A stretch of 64,000 bases of DNA from Casuarius casuarius. Its lineage: Eukaryota; Chordata; Aves; Casuariiformes; Casuariidae. Under the pieces are notes generated by a model that saw nothing but the letters and a program-made list of their open reading frames with translations, ran no database searches and was not told the DNA's origin. The stretch lies in assembly GCA_003342895.1 (NCBI GenBank), contig PTFA01000416.1:438106-502105 (forward strand), read 5' to 3'. This document shows positions 11,801 to 24,739 of the stretch, one piece after another; positions within the stretch are counted from its first letter, which is position 1, and each line of letters starts with the position of its first letter. The translations under genes were made by a program, and so were the position numbers.

Positions 11801-14009
11801 TTGGCATTGGCTTCATGGATCGGGGTGATGCATTTGACTTCAACGTCTCTTTGCAGGATCACTTCAAGTGAGTTGTGCTTTTCTGGGGTGCTGTTTTTCC
11901 TCTGGCCTGTGGAATGCAGCAGGCAGCTGTGCATGTTCATTAAGACAGGCTTCTTTGGGATAGTCTTGAAGCCCAGCTGTGGCTCTGTCAGGGACACTCG
12001 AGGGTGCTGTCAATCACCATGCAGGCTGAGGGTCTGGTAGGGTCAGATCTGTAAGTCAGAAGCTCGGGTCTTGTGATGCTACAGGTGTGGTGTTGGGCAG
12101 TGGTTTTGGGGGGTTTGTGTGGTCTGAGCTTTTTGCTGTGCTGTATTGGGAGCAGTGAAGTTGCTAGACTGACAAGGCAAGCTAGTCCTTTGGCAGGAGG
12201 GAGGAACCATGCATTTTTCTGAAGCCCTGTTTCCCTTTGCCATAGGCTCTTATGTCTTCCTCTTTTCCTTTTAGGTGGGTGAAGCAGGAGACTGAGATCT
12301 CCAAGGAGTCCCAGGAAGCTGACACACGTCCAAAATTAGATTTAGGATTCAAGGAAGGACAGACCATCAAACTGAACATCGGGGTAAGAAGTCTGGTTGC
12401 CCCAGCTTCTTTCTTTGGATTTTCCAGTTGAGATGCTTCTTCACTTGTCCCCTCTTTTTATGCAGAACATGACAACCAAGAAAGGAGGGGCAGCCAAGCC
12501 CCGTGTATCTGGATCAGGAGGCCTAAGCCTGCTCCCACCCCCACCAGGAGGCAAAATTGCAGTCCCTCCCATCCCTCCCACTTCTTCCACAGCCATTGCC
12601 AACCATGTCACACCACCGCCCGTGCTGAAATCCAGTAACATGAACAGCTCAGGTAAACATTAGCACAGAGCAATCAGTCTGTCTGACACTAGTAGGTGCA
12701 TAGAGAGGACTGAGGCATGCTTCAGGGAACTGGTGTTCAGTCCAGTGTCAACAGTGCAATTAACAGCCCTGTGAGACATCATGTGTCCTGAGGGCTTTTC
12801 TGCCTTTGACCTGATGATCTCCATGTTTGTTTGACAATAACACCTGATCATTTCCCCTTGTAAGGGAGAACAGTATTTTAGCTCTTATTCTTGCAAAAGG
12901 AGAAACCAAGTGGCTTGGTCAAAATGATCTGGGGGGGTTAGGTATGCAACTTAAATGCTTAGATTTTCTGACCTTGTGTTTGTTTGTTTGGGCACTGGCA
13001 GAGCTGTGTGAGGCATCCAGAAAAGCACTGCCAGGTCATTTGCTTTCCAGAGGAGAATATAGATCAGCCTGTAGCTGTTGTTGAGAGATGCAGGAAAAGC
13101 ACTTCTTGACAAGCTTACAAAAGGGAGAGAGGCAGCTTTAGTATAAAGAGCACAATAGAAAGAGTTGCAAAGTATAGTGGGATTGGGCTAAAAGGAGGAG
13201 ATGAAAGTAGAGTTGCTGAAGCTTTCTAGATGTTGTACTAGAAGTGTGACCGTATAGAGGTGTGTGGAGAAGGCAGAGACTTTAGCAGTGGTATGTACAG
13301 ATCTGAGTGAGAGGAAACCACAGCCTTCTGATTAGGGCTGGGCTCCACTGTGTGATTTGTACTGGTAGTGATGCCTGTTTGGTAACTGTTATGGTGGCTG
13401 TGCCCAATAGTGCTGGGTCTGAGCCTTATGTCTACTGGGAGGAGTAATATATTAGTTGGTATGATAGGTAGGGACTGGATGGTTCTTGAAGATGATGCAC
13501 CCCTGCAGCAGGAGCTGAAGGCTCAGTGCACATTCAGCAAACAGAGTTTTTAAGGACTGAGTTTGTTATAACAGCTCCAACTTCGTTCTTCTGGTGGGAG
13601 AGCTGGAGTCTGTTTAAAGATGCTGTGCCACTGCACCTACCAGGGAGGAGAGGTGGTGTGAGCTGACAATTTAAATGCCTGTAGGATTTTTTGTTTTGCT
13701 TTCTTCTTGATTACTTTGACAGATTTGTCTTCTTTTTCTGCCTTAGATATTCTGTTAGACTTAGGCACTCCTGTACCTGTGTCCAAAGCACCAGCTACTA
13801 CAGACCTCTGGGGAGACTTCAGCACTGCATCCAGGTAAACTATGGTGGAGAGAACAGCACATAAGAAGGGCAGAGTCTGGAAGGGCACTGGAAGAGCCAC
13901 AGGTTAGGAAGTCTGTTATTAGATCTGCTTCTTTGATTGTCCTTTCTTTCCTTCTTTCAGTGCTGTTCCTAATCAGGCTCCTCAGCAATCCAACTGGGTC
14001 CAGTTCTGA
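8863..14009 (+). CDS. NECAP1: NECAP endocytosis-associated protein 1 (adaptin-ear-binding coat protein)
   Basis: Accessory protein of clathrin-mediated endocytosis that binds the AP-2 alpha-ear and works in the coated-pit coat. Eight exons: 8863-8963, 10994-11094, 11273-11377, 11786-11867, 12275-12383, 12466-12652, 13747-13834, 13961-14009. All junctions are GT-AG and all phases agree, giving 273 aa (human 275). The protein opens [19 protein letters not shown]. The NECAP PH-like domain covers about residues 5-133 ([45 protein letters not shown]). A conserved linker follows ([19 protein letters not shown]). The C-terminus carries LWGDF and ends SNWVQF, the two WxxF-type AP-2 ear motifs. No broken features. 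The start matches the mammalian start and lies in the promoter's YY1-like array, so expression is probably broad. Assignment to NECAP1 rather than NECAP2 rests on close match and on synteny with C3AR1. Confidence 0.97.
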
Positions 14010-16304
14010 ATGGTCAAAGCAGTGGAATGGAACAAACTGATGACCAAGAGGCTCCAGAAACACCAAATGGGATCAGAGGGGGCACAAACCTCTCTAGTCT
14101 TCAATCAAAAACAAGTCAGGACAATCCCTTCTTTTTAAAGCAGATCTTCACTTCAGTCAAAACATACTAATTTTGATCCCACAGTGAAACCACTGAACCT
14201 AAAGAGAACATACTGACTCCTCGCATGGTGGGCAAGGAGGAGAGGTAGCCTTGTCTCTTCTACCCACTTGGCTGTTACATGGTACATCCTAGCTCTTTTT
14301 CCCCACATTTCCATACAGGGAAAGCAAGAATCCTGAGGAAGGTGGGTACAGGAGTAGGCTGGATAGGTGCATCTGGGTTCCTTTTCCTTTAAATTTCTCT
14401 GGTTATGGCCTGTTGCTTTCTGTGGCTGCTTTCAGTAGTAATTTGAGCCTATGCAGCTTGGCCTACAGTGCTGAGGGCAGCTGTGTTTGGCTGCAACTCG
14501 TAAATGGAAGCTGCAAGGAGATAGGTTTTTGTCTGTCTCTCTGCTAAGTCTCCACACAAAATCCTGTTTGATTAATTATGGCATGTCTTTGGTGAGGAGT
14601 GAACATCCCCATGCTCACACTACTCTTCCTCTGTTTGGTGCGATTCCTGGTAGTGCTGGATGTTCCTGTGCTCTTGTAGGAAGAGACATGCAGGACACTA
14701 AGTAGACCTGCTGCTGCCACTGTGCTGTGGCTCCAAATGGGCACACCATTGTGAGGCTCCTTGTTTGGCTTGTAGGTTCATTGAAGGAACTTCTCTCAGT
14801 ATCATTCTCCCTCTACCCCGCATGCAGAGGTCTCCATGTCATTGGGCTGTTTTAACTGGAAATAGCTTTTTTAAGAACAAAACAAAAGAGAAGCCTTTTT
14901 ATAATTTAGTAGTTACTTACACTAGATGACAACCAGGTGATCCCATCTCTCAGCATTTCATGTTCCTGCATCACTGTTCTGAGCCCTGTCTGTGCGTTTG
15001 TCCAGCAGTATGTGTTGCGACTTTGCACCGTTACAGGTATTACACAGCAGTAAGAACCATGGTGGGAAGATGACGTATTTTCTAGTGAAGAGACAGTCCC
15101 CTCCCCCTTTCACCTTACACTCATCATTTGGGCAAGAAATGTGTAGGAGGCTCAATCCTGAGAGCTGTGGCAGCTGGATTTTCCCACCTGGTTTCCTTCT
15201 TGTGGCTGTCTTTCTGAGGTTAACTTTCTAGAGATGTGATCTGATTGTTGTAACTTTTTTTTTTTTAAATGTGTCCTGAATATAGTCTACTTTTCTGTGT
15301 GTTTTAGGGGGTTAGAAAGGCTGAGGCAGAAGGCCCTTAGTCTCTCCTTTTCCATTTGTGAGGGATTCCTTAGACCCCTTTAGTCTGTAAACAATCCCAC
15401 CTATAGCAGCTATGGATGTGATCGGGGGTATGAGTCTGCTGGTTACCTGGGCAACGCTGCAGGGCAGGCTAGAAAACATAAGTCGTACCATGCTAGCTGA
15501 TTAGCTAAAACACTAGCAGCGAAGATGGTCTCAATGACCTTCCTGTAGCTGTGGCCCTCTTCATAGAACACTAGACTTTTGTACTCCACAGGAAGGCTTC
15601 TTGTTTTGAACACTTGACCAGCAGCAACGCTTTTGTAACTGGGATACACTCTGCAAGGGTTCTGTACAAGTAAATTCTGCCCTCTGGGGCTAAAATTTCA
15701 TGGTGAGCCTCTTAAAGAGTAGTTACTGGTATACACCTTGCACTTGCAAAGGTTCTGGTCCTTTCTGTCTTCTTACTACACTGAGGGTGTTTTGGAGACA
15801 AAGTTTCACTTAGACCATCCCTCTGGGAAGCTAAGTTTTTTGTTTGTTTGTTTTTTGTTTTTTTTTTTTTTTTAATAGCTCTACAGCTGCTGCAGTTCCA
15901 CTTGGGGAAGTGGAGACAAGACTGTTCTTGGATGTATTTTTAGTCACTTAATCCTGATCCCCTGGCTCTTTTGGTGTTCCCCCTGCTTCTCCCCCACCCC
16001 AGTTGCTCCTGAGTCTCACTGTACATCAGCTTCCAGCCTTCTCTGAATTTGTAATGTGCTGGCTGCCCATTTCCTTCCCTTGCATTCTTTAGGCTAAGCC
16101 ATGGACTCTGCTGGCTGGCTTGGCTTTTCACGTTTTTCATTGTCAGGTCATGTCATTTCAAGTACATATCAGTTCCCCAAACCAAGGAAGTTTATAGCAC
16201 CAATTAGCAACTAACCAGGAGCCTCTTATTCTGTGTTCTGTCTTAATTAGTATTCTGGAGATAATATATTATGTATTTGAAAAGCTGAAGAAGCAAAAAT
16301 TAAA
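14010..16304 (+). other. NECAP1 3' UTR, probable extent
   Basis: The region after the NECAP1 stop lacks credible coding potential. Candidate poly(A) signals are ATTAAA at 16299-16304 and AATAAA at 16600-16605; I cannot tell which is used. A long T-rich tract with TTTG repeats lies at about 15837-15877. Short open frames here are on both strands and look random. Confidence 0.45.
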
Positions 16305-19300
16305 GATATATGTATATAAAGCATAAGATGTACTGGTGCAAAAATGGTAATTAAACAAGTAATGTTGGGGAAAAAATGTTGCAAGTCTTCTACATTGTCA
16401 AATTGTTGCTTTGGCAGCTCTGCAGATTGAAGGTCTTTAAGTCTCCAACAAGCCCCCAGTAGCCTACTTGTCCTGCAGGCGCATCGTGGTCTGCAAGCTG
16501 GACAAGAGCAGCTTTAGGAGTGATGGAGGTTCAGCCTCTGCCTGGGCAAAGAAGTAGAAGCCTGGAAGGAGGAGGTAAAAATGGCCTGAGGCTATTCCGA
16601 ATAAACAAAAAACTACTAAAATACCCATGGGAACAGGCTTGGCTGTAGGTGTGTGCAATACTTGATTAGAACAAGGATAAAACTAGCAAGTGGGAAAACT
16701 TTTAGTTGCCCTGCCATTTAGCATATCAGACATAGGTGGTTTCTATGGCCTGTGGAGGTTTGTCAGAATTGATTCTTGCAACAATTGTAGATGGGAAACC
16801 ATCTGTGCTGACTGCAGAGATGAGCAAGGTGAACTGAGTGGGCTCTTTGTCAGGGAGCACCAAGGGCAGGCTGCTCCAAAAGGGAGGGTAAGCTGGGAGC
16901 TGAGAGTCAGAGCAAGGCAGGCAGGGCAGTGGCCTTCCTAACAAAGGAACAATCCAACAGTACCTTAGCAGGAAGATAAAGCAGATCAAGGAAGGTGAGA
17001 ACTTAGATCAGTAGGGTAAGGCATGGGCCTGGCTGCATTTTAGCTCAGACAGGGATCAAAGGTGAGAATCTCAGTTTAAATACAGCTCTCAGGCAAAGGA
17101 GGGGTAGGACCTTGCTGAGGATTCTCAAAGCAAGACACCAATATCATTTAAGTTGGCCTTGAGTCCAGGAAGCTAAACTCTCAGAAGATGGAGAATGTGC
17201 TCAGGGCTGTGATGTTCTTCCATTGTCAGTTTAGTCGAGTCTGCTTATAGCCATCTCTTCTTGCACAGCCCCACTTGCAGTCTTCCTGTGTCAGGACAGC
17301 AAAGCTCTGCACAAGGTTGTCTTGGAAGTACCACAGAAGTTTGCAGTCTGGGCAAAGGTGAGAAGTCCTAGCCTTTTTAGTCAGCAGTTTGAATGGGCAT
17401 CAGTGAACACTGGGCTTCATTAAACACCTCTGTCAAATGCATATAAATATTCTAGCATCTGCAGTAGTCTAGGAAAAAATAGCTCTAGTTTTCTTCAGAT
17501 CTAGGAGCAAAGCTGTTATTCCCTGGGGTGAGTATGGTAGATACATTGAGTAGGTCCCAGCAGACAGAAGGTGAAGAGTCGTATCCATGAGCCGTGATGA
17601 AGCTTGACAGTGGCTTTCCAGTAACAGTTTGCAGTAGGAAGGATTGAATAGTCTAAGAAAGTGTTTTTGCAGAGCAAGAGGTTTTTCAGGTAAGAGGTAC
17701 TTCATAGAGGTGCCGAGATGTATTGTTGCTGGTGTAATAGAGAAGCATAGAGGACTGGTATACAGTTTGAAGGAGAAAGCTTAGTCCTCTTTGGAGATCT
17801 TTTTCCCAATGTCCTTTCTCAGTGCCGCATCTTGGGCTGATAGCCTGCTGGAAGGCAACAGGTTGACATGCCTCCTCTCCCTTTCACCCTGGCTATCGCC
17901 AGGGGTAATCTTTCCCTTCTTCTTGGTCTGCAAGGGGGAGAAGTCATCTGTGACACTGTTACTGGTGAAATGACTTCATCTATGAGCAGAGCAGTTTGAA
18001 TCCTCCATCTCCTTCTGTGCTTTCTGTTGCAAATGCTTTCTTTTAATCTAGCAGAATGCAGGCAGCTTAAGACTGCACAATAGTACTCTCTAGATTAAGG
18101 CATAAGCCCAGGCCTCCGATATAGATCAACAGATCAAACCAAAGAATATGCTTCTTATGCTCCACATAATACAACAACTGTTTTTTGGGGGCATATGGGA
18201 AGAGCTGCCCTCTGAGAGGGACAGTGGACAACTGGGGAGGAAAGTTAATACTTGTGTTGGCCAAATGGGAAATGGAGTGTAGCAAATGGAAAGAGCCCTG
18301 GATGCTGAAGAGAAACTTAAGTGTCAAATGAAAGATCCCAGTTTTGTTTGGTCATTGGTTGTGCAGCTTCTCTTGTGACAGCTGTAGTTGGGGAGGGATG
18401 TGAGCATTGCCACCTTCCCCACCCCCCGTTAATTCTGTTCTGTGTTCAGTGACTTTAAAATTCCTGTCCCACAGCCATGTGGTAACTGTTCTTACCACAG
18501 CCACACAACTTTGCAGGCACAAGCTTACAGCTTTAACAAAACCTCAGTATTGCATGTAGACTCCTGAAGAAATGGAGGTAAAGAGATATCCCTAGAAGGA
18601 AATTATACTCAAATTAAAAACAAACAAAAAAAAAGTCATCTTGAGTTGGGGGTAGAGGGGTGAACAGAATCTGCATCTGAAGTGACCCTGTTAAATCAGC
18701 ATAAATCTATAAATCTCTAGGAGGGAGCAGAACTGGGTTGTTAATGTGTAAAAGCAGATCACTGCAGCCCATGTAGTTCACACACAATGTAATGCCTCAA
18801 GGCCTAGGCGATCCGTTGAGTGCTCATTATATTATGTCAACAATAGATTCTTATTTTAGAGACCGTTTTAGGTTTATTTTCTTCCAAGTTTTGTCCACAC
18901 TAATAGGGAAAACACATTACAGGATGCAGTAGCTATTGATGGTCAGTGCCCTTCTAGTCTGATAGCTTAATTTTGCTAGCTGCCATTGGCTATAGCTTTG
19001 TGCCCTTATCCAGGCTCAGGGCTCCAACAGACGTATGCCAAAGCTGCCTTTCAGTATGGGAAGATCAGTCAGCAGCCTGTGTCTGAAGTGGCTAGAGACC
19101 AGAGTGACGTTTGGCCAGCTGTCACTGATGGGAGATGCAAGGTGAATAGCTTACATCGCTTATGCCTGGGGCAGGCCAGCCACATACTTGCAATGGTCTG
19201 CTTTTCCTCTCCTTTCCCAGGTCTTTATGGGATAACAATGCTACCTGTGTTGATGAGATAGAGGCAGCTGGCTTTCTTGGGGCCAGGCTTCTTAATTCTT

Positions 19301-22300
19301 GGAGCAGTCTGAGGAGAAACCCAGTGAGCCAAGGAACAGCCTGTAACTTCCAGCCTTTGTATTCAGTTCAGCCCTGTGCTGTTGGGATGTACAGAGATCT
19401 GGTGCTCTGCTGCCCTCCCAGCCTGGTCTGCAAGCCTGCCTGGTCTGCAGAGAGCAGTGGCTGGGGGCACCTGCAACCAGGGACTAGAAGTGTGGAGTCC
19501 CACTTGTGACCTTGTGCTGCCACCTGCTGCTGAGCCACCTTGTTCCAAGGGTTCTGGCAATCCCTGGGCTCAGCTGGGGAGGGGGTATGCAGGCAAGTGT
19601 CACTTAGCTAGAAGTATCTGGAGCTGGTGCCCTTGAAGTGCTCTTCTAAAAAGAAATGACAGCTGGCACATGGCAGCAAAAGCATACCGTCTCTCAGGAA
19701 CTTGGGCAAGGGCTAGACCCGGCTATAGAACAAGCCACAAAGCAGAACTGCAGTATCTGGAAATGCCCCCAGGAGCATCCCAGATAGAAGGGGAAGGAAA
19801 GGGTTTCTCAAATTTGGCACACAGCCCAGTAGACCAACTGGGAAAGGAAGGTAGGCAAACATAAAATGCCAGAAAAGGAATTTGGTGGGTCCCGTTTAAA
19901 ATTCCAGAACAGCTTTGGGTGACTGTAAAGTTTGTATAAGCCTTTTCAGATGTTTCCCTGAGTCCAACAGCAGCTCTCAATTCATGTCCATCAGCATCAT
20001 GAGTTGTCATTCAAATGCTTTCCCGGGTGACTTAAACTTGATAGGTAGTCAGTTTTACAGGAGGCACAATTTGAAGATTTATTTTTTTCCATCTCTTGAC
20101 AACTTGGCAGTAATGGAATTAATTTCTTCCAAATGCTGAAGTGTTCTGTTACCTAATGCCCTCTGTGCTTTAGTGCCCTCATGCACAGAGAGGGTAATGT
20201 AAGACTTGGATTCAAGATGTTCCAGGGCAGGCACATATCTCCTCTGGTGGTATAGCAGTACATGTGTATTTGTGTTGTCTTTAAAGTTTGGCCCTTAGGA
20301 GCTGATTTCCTCCTGGCCTTTTCTGAAGTGAAGGCTAAGCCCTTGTCCATGAGCACTGGTTAAGGTGAACTGCTTCCAAAGATGTGTGGAGATGCTAAAT
20401 CAGTAGTGCTACGCAAACTCTTGCTTTGGTTAGCTGCCAGGGACGAGGAATTTATTCTAGTGTGTAGCAGTACTGGGAAGATAGGAGAGGGCTGGGAGGC
20501 TGTTTCCTCTGGGAGGAAAATATATGATATGGGGCTAGAGATATGGCAGCATGAGTTGCTGTCTGGCCCAGAATTAGAGGCTGCTGTCACCAATACCTAA
20601 GGCTGAAGTCAGCACAATAGTAAGTGTGTAAACTGTGCTTGGAAGCTACTGCTCTATAACTATTTTGGGGGTAGAATATCTATTTCTGGAGGCTACCACA
20701 GAAATAAAGACATTTGGGGGGAAGGGAGGAGAACAGAAAAAGCCTGTTCCATACAGAAGTAGAGGAGGGTGTTTTTAGCAGTGAACCTGCCCTGCGTAAC
20801 CTAATCTAACTTCAGAATTAGCTCTGCTTTGAGCAGTGGTTGAACTAGATATCTCCAGAGAATCTGTCCAAGCTGAGTTATTCTATAACTCAACTTTTGT
20901 GCTAGGCCCCCAATGCGGCAGTGAGGTGGGTCCCAGGATGGGGCTGGGGGACAGCAGTGGCTGGTGAGAAGTCTGATATGGGAGTTTGGTAGGCTGTGGG
21001 GAGTGCTAAGGTAAGACAGCAATTCTTCAGCTTAGAAAGGGCAGAGGCCGCAGCTGTTGTGGAAAGACCAGTGCTGCTCCTTCCCAGTTTAAAATACTAA
21101 ACATACAAGTAAACGTGAACTAGAGGCAGAGTCTAAAAAACAGAGGCCATGGTGTTGTCGGCCAGTATGAGTGAGCAGGGAGCACTTCACCCTTTGAGTC
21201 AGTCCTGGCTGGCAGCTCTAAGACCTGTAGGAACTTGGCAAGAGATGGTCTTTTGCCCTCTGAATCAGTGTTGGCTCCCACGCTGAGGGCTGGCACATGG
21301 GAGTGCTCTTTACCTTCCCTTCTTTTTCCTGCGGTGCCAACACTGAATTCAATGCCTTAGTGTGTTAAAAGTAGGTGATGCAGGCAACTTGATGGGGAAG
21401 AGGACTTTTTGTTCCTATCTGATTGTATTAACATCTGTGTCCTGATGGGAATCCTTCATGTGTTTGAAATTCAAAGTTACAGTTATGAGTGCCTGGCATT
21501 AAAAATTCCCAAACGTATTTCAGGGAATAGTTGCTGGAGGCTTATAGGAACTTCCAGCTGAGGTGACTATACTTGGCTTAATTCAGTCCTTCCTGAGTTG
21601 TTTCCAGATGGCTTTCTTCTTCTTTTCCTACCCTGATTGCTTAGCTAGGACTGCTGTGAATTGGAGCTGCAGCAGTCTGTTCTGGAGGCAGGTGCTCTGC
21701 CTGGCCCCACTCTCTTCCTCTGAGAGAGTAGCATGCCATGCAGTGGGTGGGAGGGGAAGGAAATGGAGCCTGGCCTTCTGGGCTGTAGGATGCTGCTAGG
21801 TAAGGGTCAGCACAGGCCACTTACAATCTTTCTGATAAATCTACCCTAACGAGGGTAAAAGCAGAGTGATGGAGTCATGCAGTATCAGTGCTGATGCATG
21901 CTGTGCAGAGCTTGGGAGATTGGTGTGACTGTTCCAGTGCCCTCTGGTGGAATTGTTTAACCAATGCAGCTCACACCAAAACCACCTCTGAGAAGGCTTT
22001 ACTGCGTTCCCCTAATGTGCATGAAGAGGATGTGGGAGGGAAACAGGTTGAGAACAAGAAAGAGTGGCCCTAAGGCTGCGGCACGGGTCTGGGTGACCTT
22101 ACCTGATTGTGGTCTTGTTTCCTTGGTGATTATGCTTGGGTTGATTTGCCTTTTTGTGCTTTTCTTTTCATACCACCACCACTACTGTCAAAAGAGAGAG
22201 ATGAGGTTACTTACCCCTCGGGGCAGAGATATATCAAGGTAAATTTAAGTCTGAGTTCTGTACAATCCTTAGACAGATATTGACAATGAAATATGAAGGA

Positions 22301-24739
22301 TTGTCTCTGTGGGAAGGTGTTATTAGCACTTCCGTGAGCTATGTGGCCATAGCTTGTTTACACAGATGCTGTGTGCTCTCTCTAAGGCCACAGACTTCAC
22401 ATTTCTGCCTTTGAAACAGGTCATTGGGTCTGGCAGCCCAGGACTTAGATCTGTCCTGGGTTTGGAGTCAGATTTAGTGCAGCTATGGCAAGCAGCTACA
22501 ATATGATCTGGATCTGCTATCCAGCTTAGGCCTTGAGATTTGTGGCTCAACCCCAAAAGAGGAAGGAGGTGAAGATGTGATGTTCCCCATAATGACATAA
22601 AAGAGCTGTGGGATAATGGATATGATTGTGTCCTCTGTTGGCTTTGGTTGGATGATTGGTTAATTTAGGGAGAAAAAGTATCATCCCTCTTCTGAGAAAA
22701 CAGTCCTGGGTTAACTGTTTGTGGATAGAAGAGGGTTAGGGTTTCTTGTCTTGTCTCTGGATACTGTTCTTGTCTTGTTCCAAAACTGTCTATACCTGAG
22801 GGATTTCAGGAACCTGTGATCACGGGAGAACATAGGTCTTTTCCCCATTGCAAAGCTGACCAAGTTTGATCTCTCTCAGCTCAGCTGGCTTTTGGGCATG
22901 CTCCATTCTACATGAACCCCTCAGTTCTTTCAAAAACTTGATGGGGGCAGGGGCGAGCACAAACCCGGCTGGTGAGGAACTTCTCTTTCTCATTTCTTCT
23001 AGTCTGCCTTCCCTCCACCATGTCCTCCATGGGACTGCAGCCATATAGTGAGGAGAGCTGTTGGACTTGGTCAAAATGCTAGAGGGTAACCCTGGGTGGT
23101 TTTGGTAAGGAGACAGGGTTGGTGCTAACTCAGGCCTGCCTGTGCTGATGTGCTGCCACCTGCTATAAATCAATATGGTTTTCCACTGATACCAGTTTTG
23201 TTTTATCTCTCTCACTCTCTGCTCTAGCCTCCCTTTTCTTACTCTCCATTCAGTTTTTCTCTGTTTTCCCCTTCACCCCTGGATGCTCTAATTCCCCTGT
23301 CTCTGAGCTTTCACAGCTCCATAATCCTTTTCTTCCTAGGTCTCCTAGTACCTCCTTATTGCACTCTGTTTTATTCTGTCGTCAGCAGAGTTTACTACCT
23401 TCCAGAAGAGGTCTCTTCTCCCTGCAGCTCTGGCCAGAGTTGTCAGCCACATGTGAGGAGGGCAAACAATGTTTTTCTCTCTTGTCCCAGCTGCTGCACT
23501 GCACCCACACTGTATCCTAGAGCTAGGTGAACTGTGCAGTGAGAATTGTAGTATCTTGCCCCCCCTTGTCTGTGCATCTTAGCTATTTCCTCACAGCCTG
23601 GTAGACAGGTGGATCACCTCCTGCCAGATCCATTCTTACCAGCTGAATCCCTCAGGAGCGCTCAAGGAACTCTTTCACTGCCTGACTCTCAGAGGCTAGA
23701 TATTTGCCATCCCTTACTCACCACACAGTACTGGGCCTTGAGGCCCCATTCCCCATGCTTCCTTGGTATTTTATGCTCTTCTCTTGGCTAGGAGGATTCT
23801 ACTCCCCCCCTAGTATCTCCATGGCCAATTCCGCCTTAATCCCTAGGAGAGAAGCAAGGTGTTGAGGTGATGTGGGGAAAGGAGGGAGGACTAAAAAGGT
23901 GGAGCAGGTTCACTCCTGATGTTCTTCTCACCCTGGTGCAGGGAGCAAAGGCAAGAGAACTCGAGTGACTTGGAGGAGCAGGCTAACTATAAGTGCTATA
24001 AGAGCAGGTGGTGGCTGGAGTGCCCTCTCAGTAGGGAGAGGAACAGATAGGGTCAGAGTAAGATCAGAGCAGAGAATTTTGTGAAAGGAGCAGGTGTGGA
24101 CTGTGCTTGAATAAGAGCTTAGAGGTCTTGCGAGAAGGTCTTGTGCTATCAGTGCTCCATTCAGAAACTGAGCAAAACAACTCACAATACTGAGTGTTGA
24201 TAAATACAACTATATGAAAGATAATAAAAGGAGAAAATGGAATTTGTATAGAGAATTTGCTTCCCCCGCCTCATTTCTGTCTTTCTGCCCTTCTTGCTCT
24301 CTGCTTTGCTTTCCAGAATGCAGTAAGCTGCTTTTCCTGTGTGTAGGTCTATGCTCTGGGGGAGACGCCTACCACTGGCAGAACAGCTAGCCCCTGGAAG
24401 TGTGCTCAGGTACCAAAGGCTGCCATACTGGCAGCATCCCCCAGCTGGCTGGGAGAGCTAAAGCCTGCTCAAAAGGATGAAAGCACATCAACAGCCCCAT
24501 TTGTGATGCTGTTTACAGAACTTCAAGCCCTGATACTAGCACCTGACTACAGCACTTGCCTCCAGGCAAACCTTGAACTGATAGATGCTTTGGACAAGTA
24601 ATCTAAGAATGACCATACTGATGTTAGTGCCTAAAGACTAAAATCAGGGCAAGCAAACAACATGTTCTCCTTGAATGCTTTGTCCCCTTCCAACCATTAT
24701 CAGAATAGGAACTTACTGAGTAGGACATGGTTGCTGTGT
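16305..24739. other. Gene-free intergenic stretch between NECAP1 and the lectin region
   Basis: I see no recognisable gene in about 8.4 kb. It contains one small CR1 fragment (20822-20890) and a hydrophobic open frame near 22090-22242 that is discussed as a weak lead. Splice-flanked conserved exons, tRNA-like cloverleafs and long open frames are absent on my reading. Confidence 0.55.
20822..20890 (+). repeat. CR1 LINE 3' terminal fragment, plus orientation
   Basis: GAGCAGTGGTTGAACTAGAT followed by ATCTCCAGAGAATCTGTCC and ending ATTCTATAACTC is the diverged CR1 3' end ('gagcagggggttggactagatgacctccagaggtcc...attctatgattc'). Confidence 0.7.
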
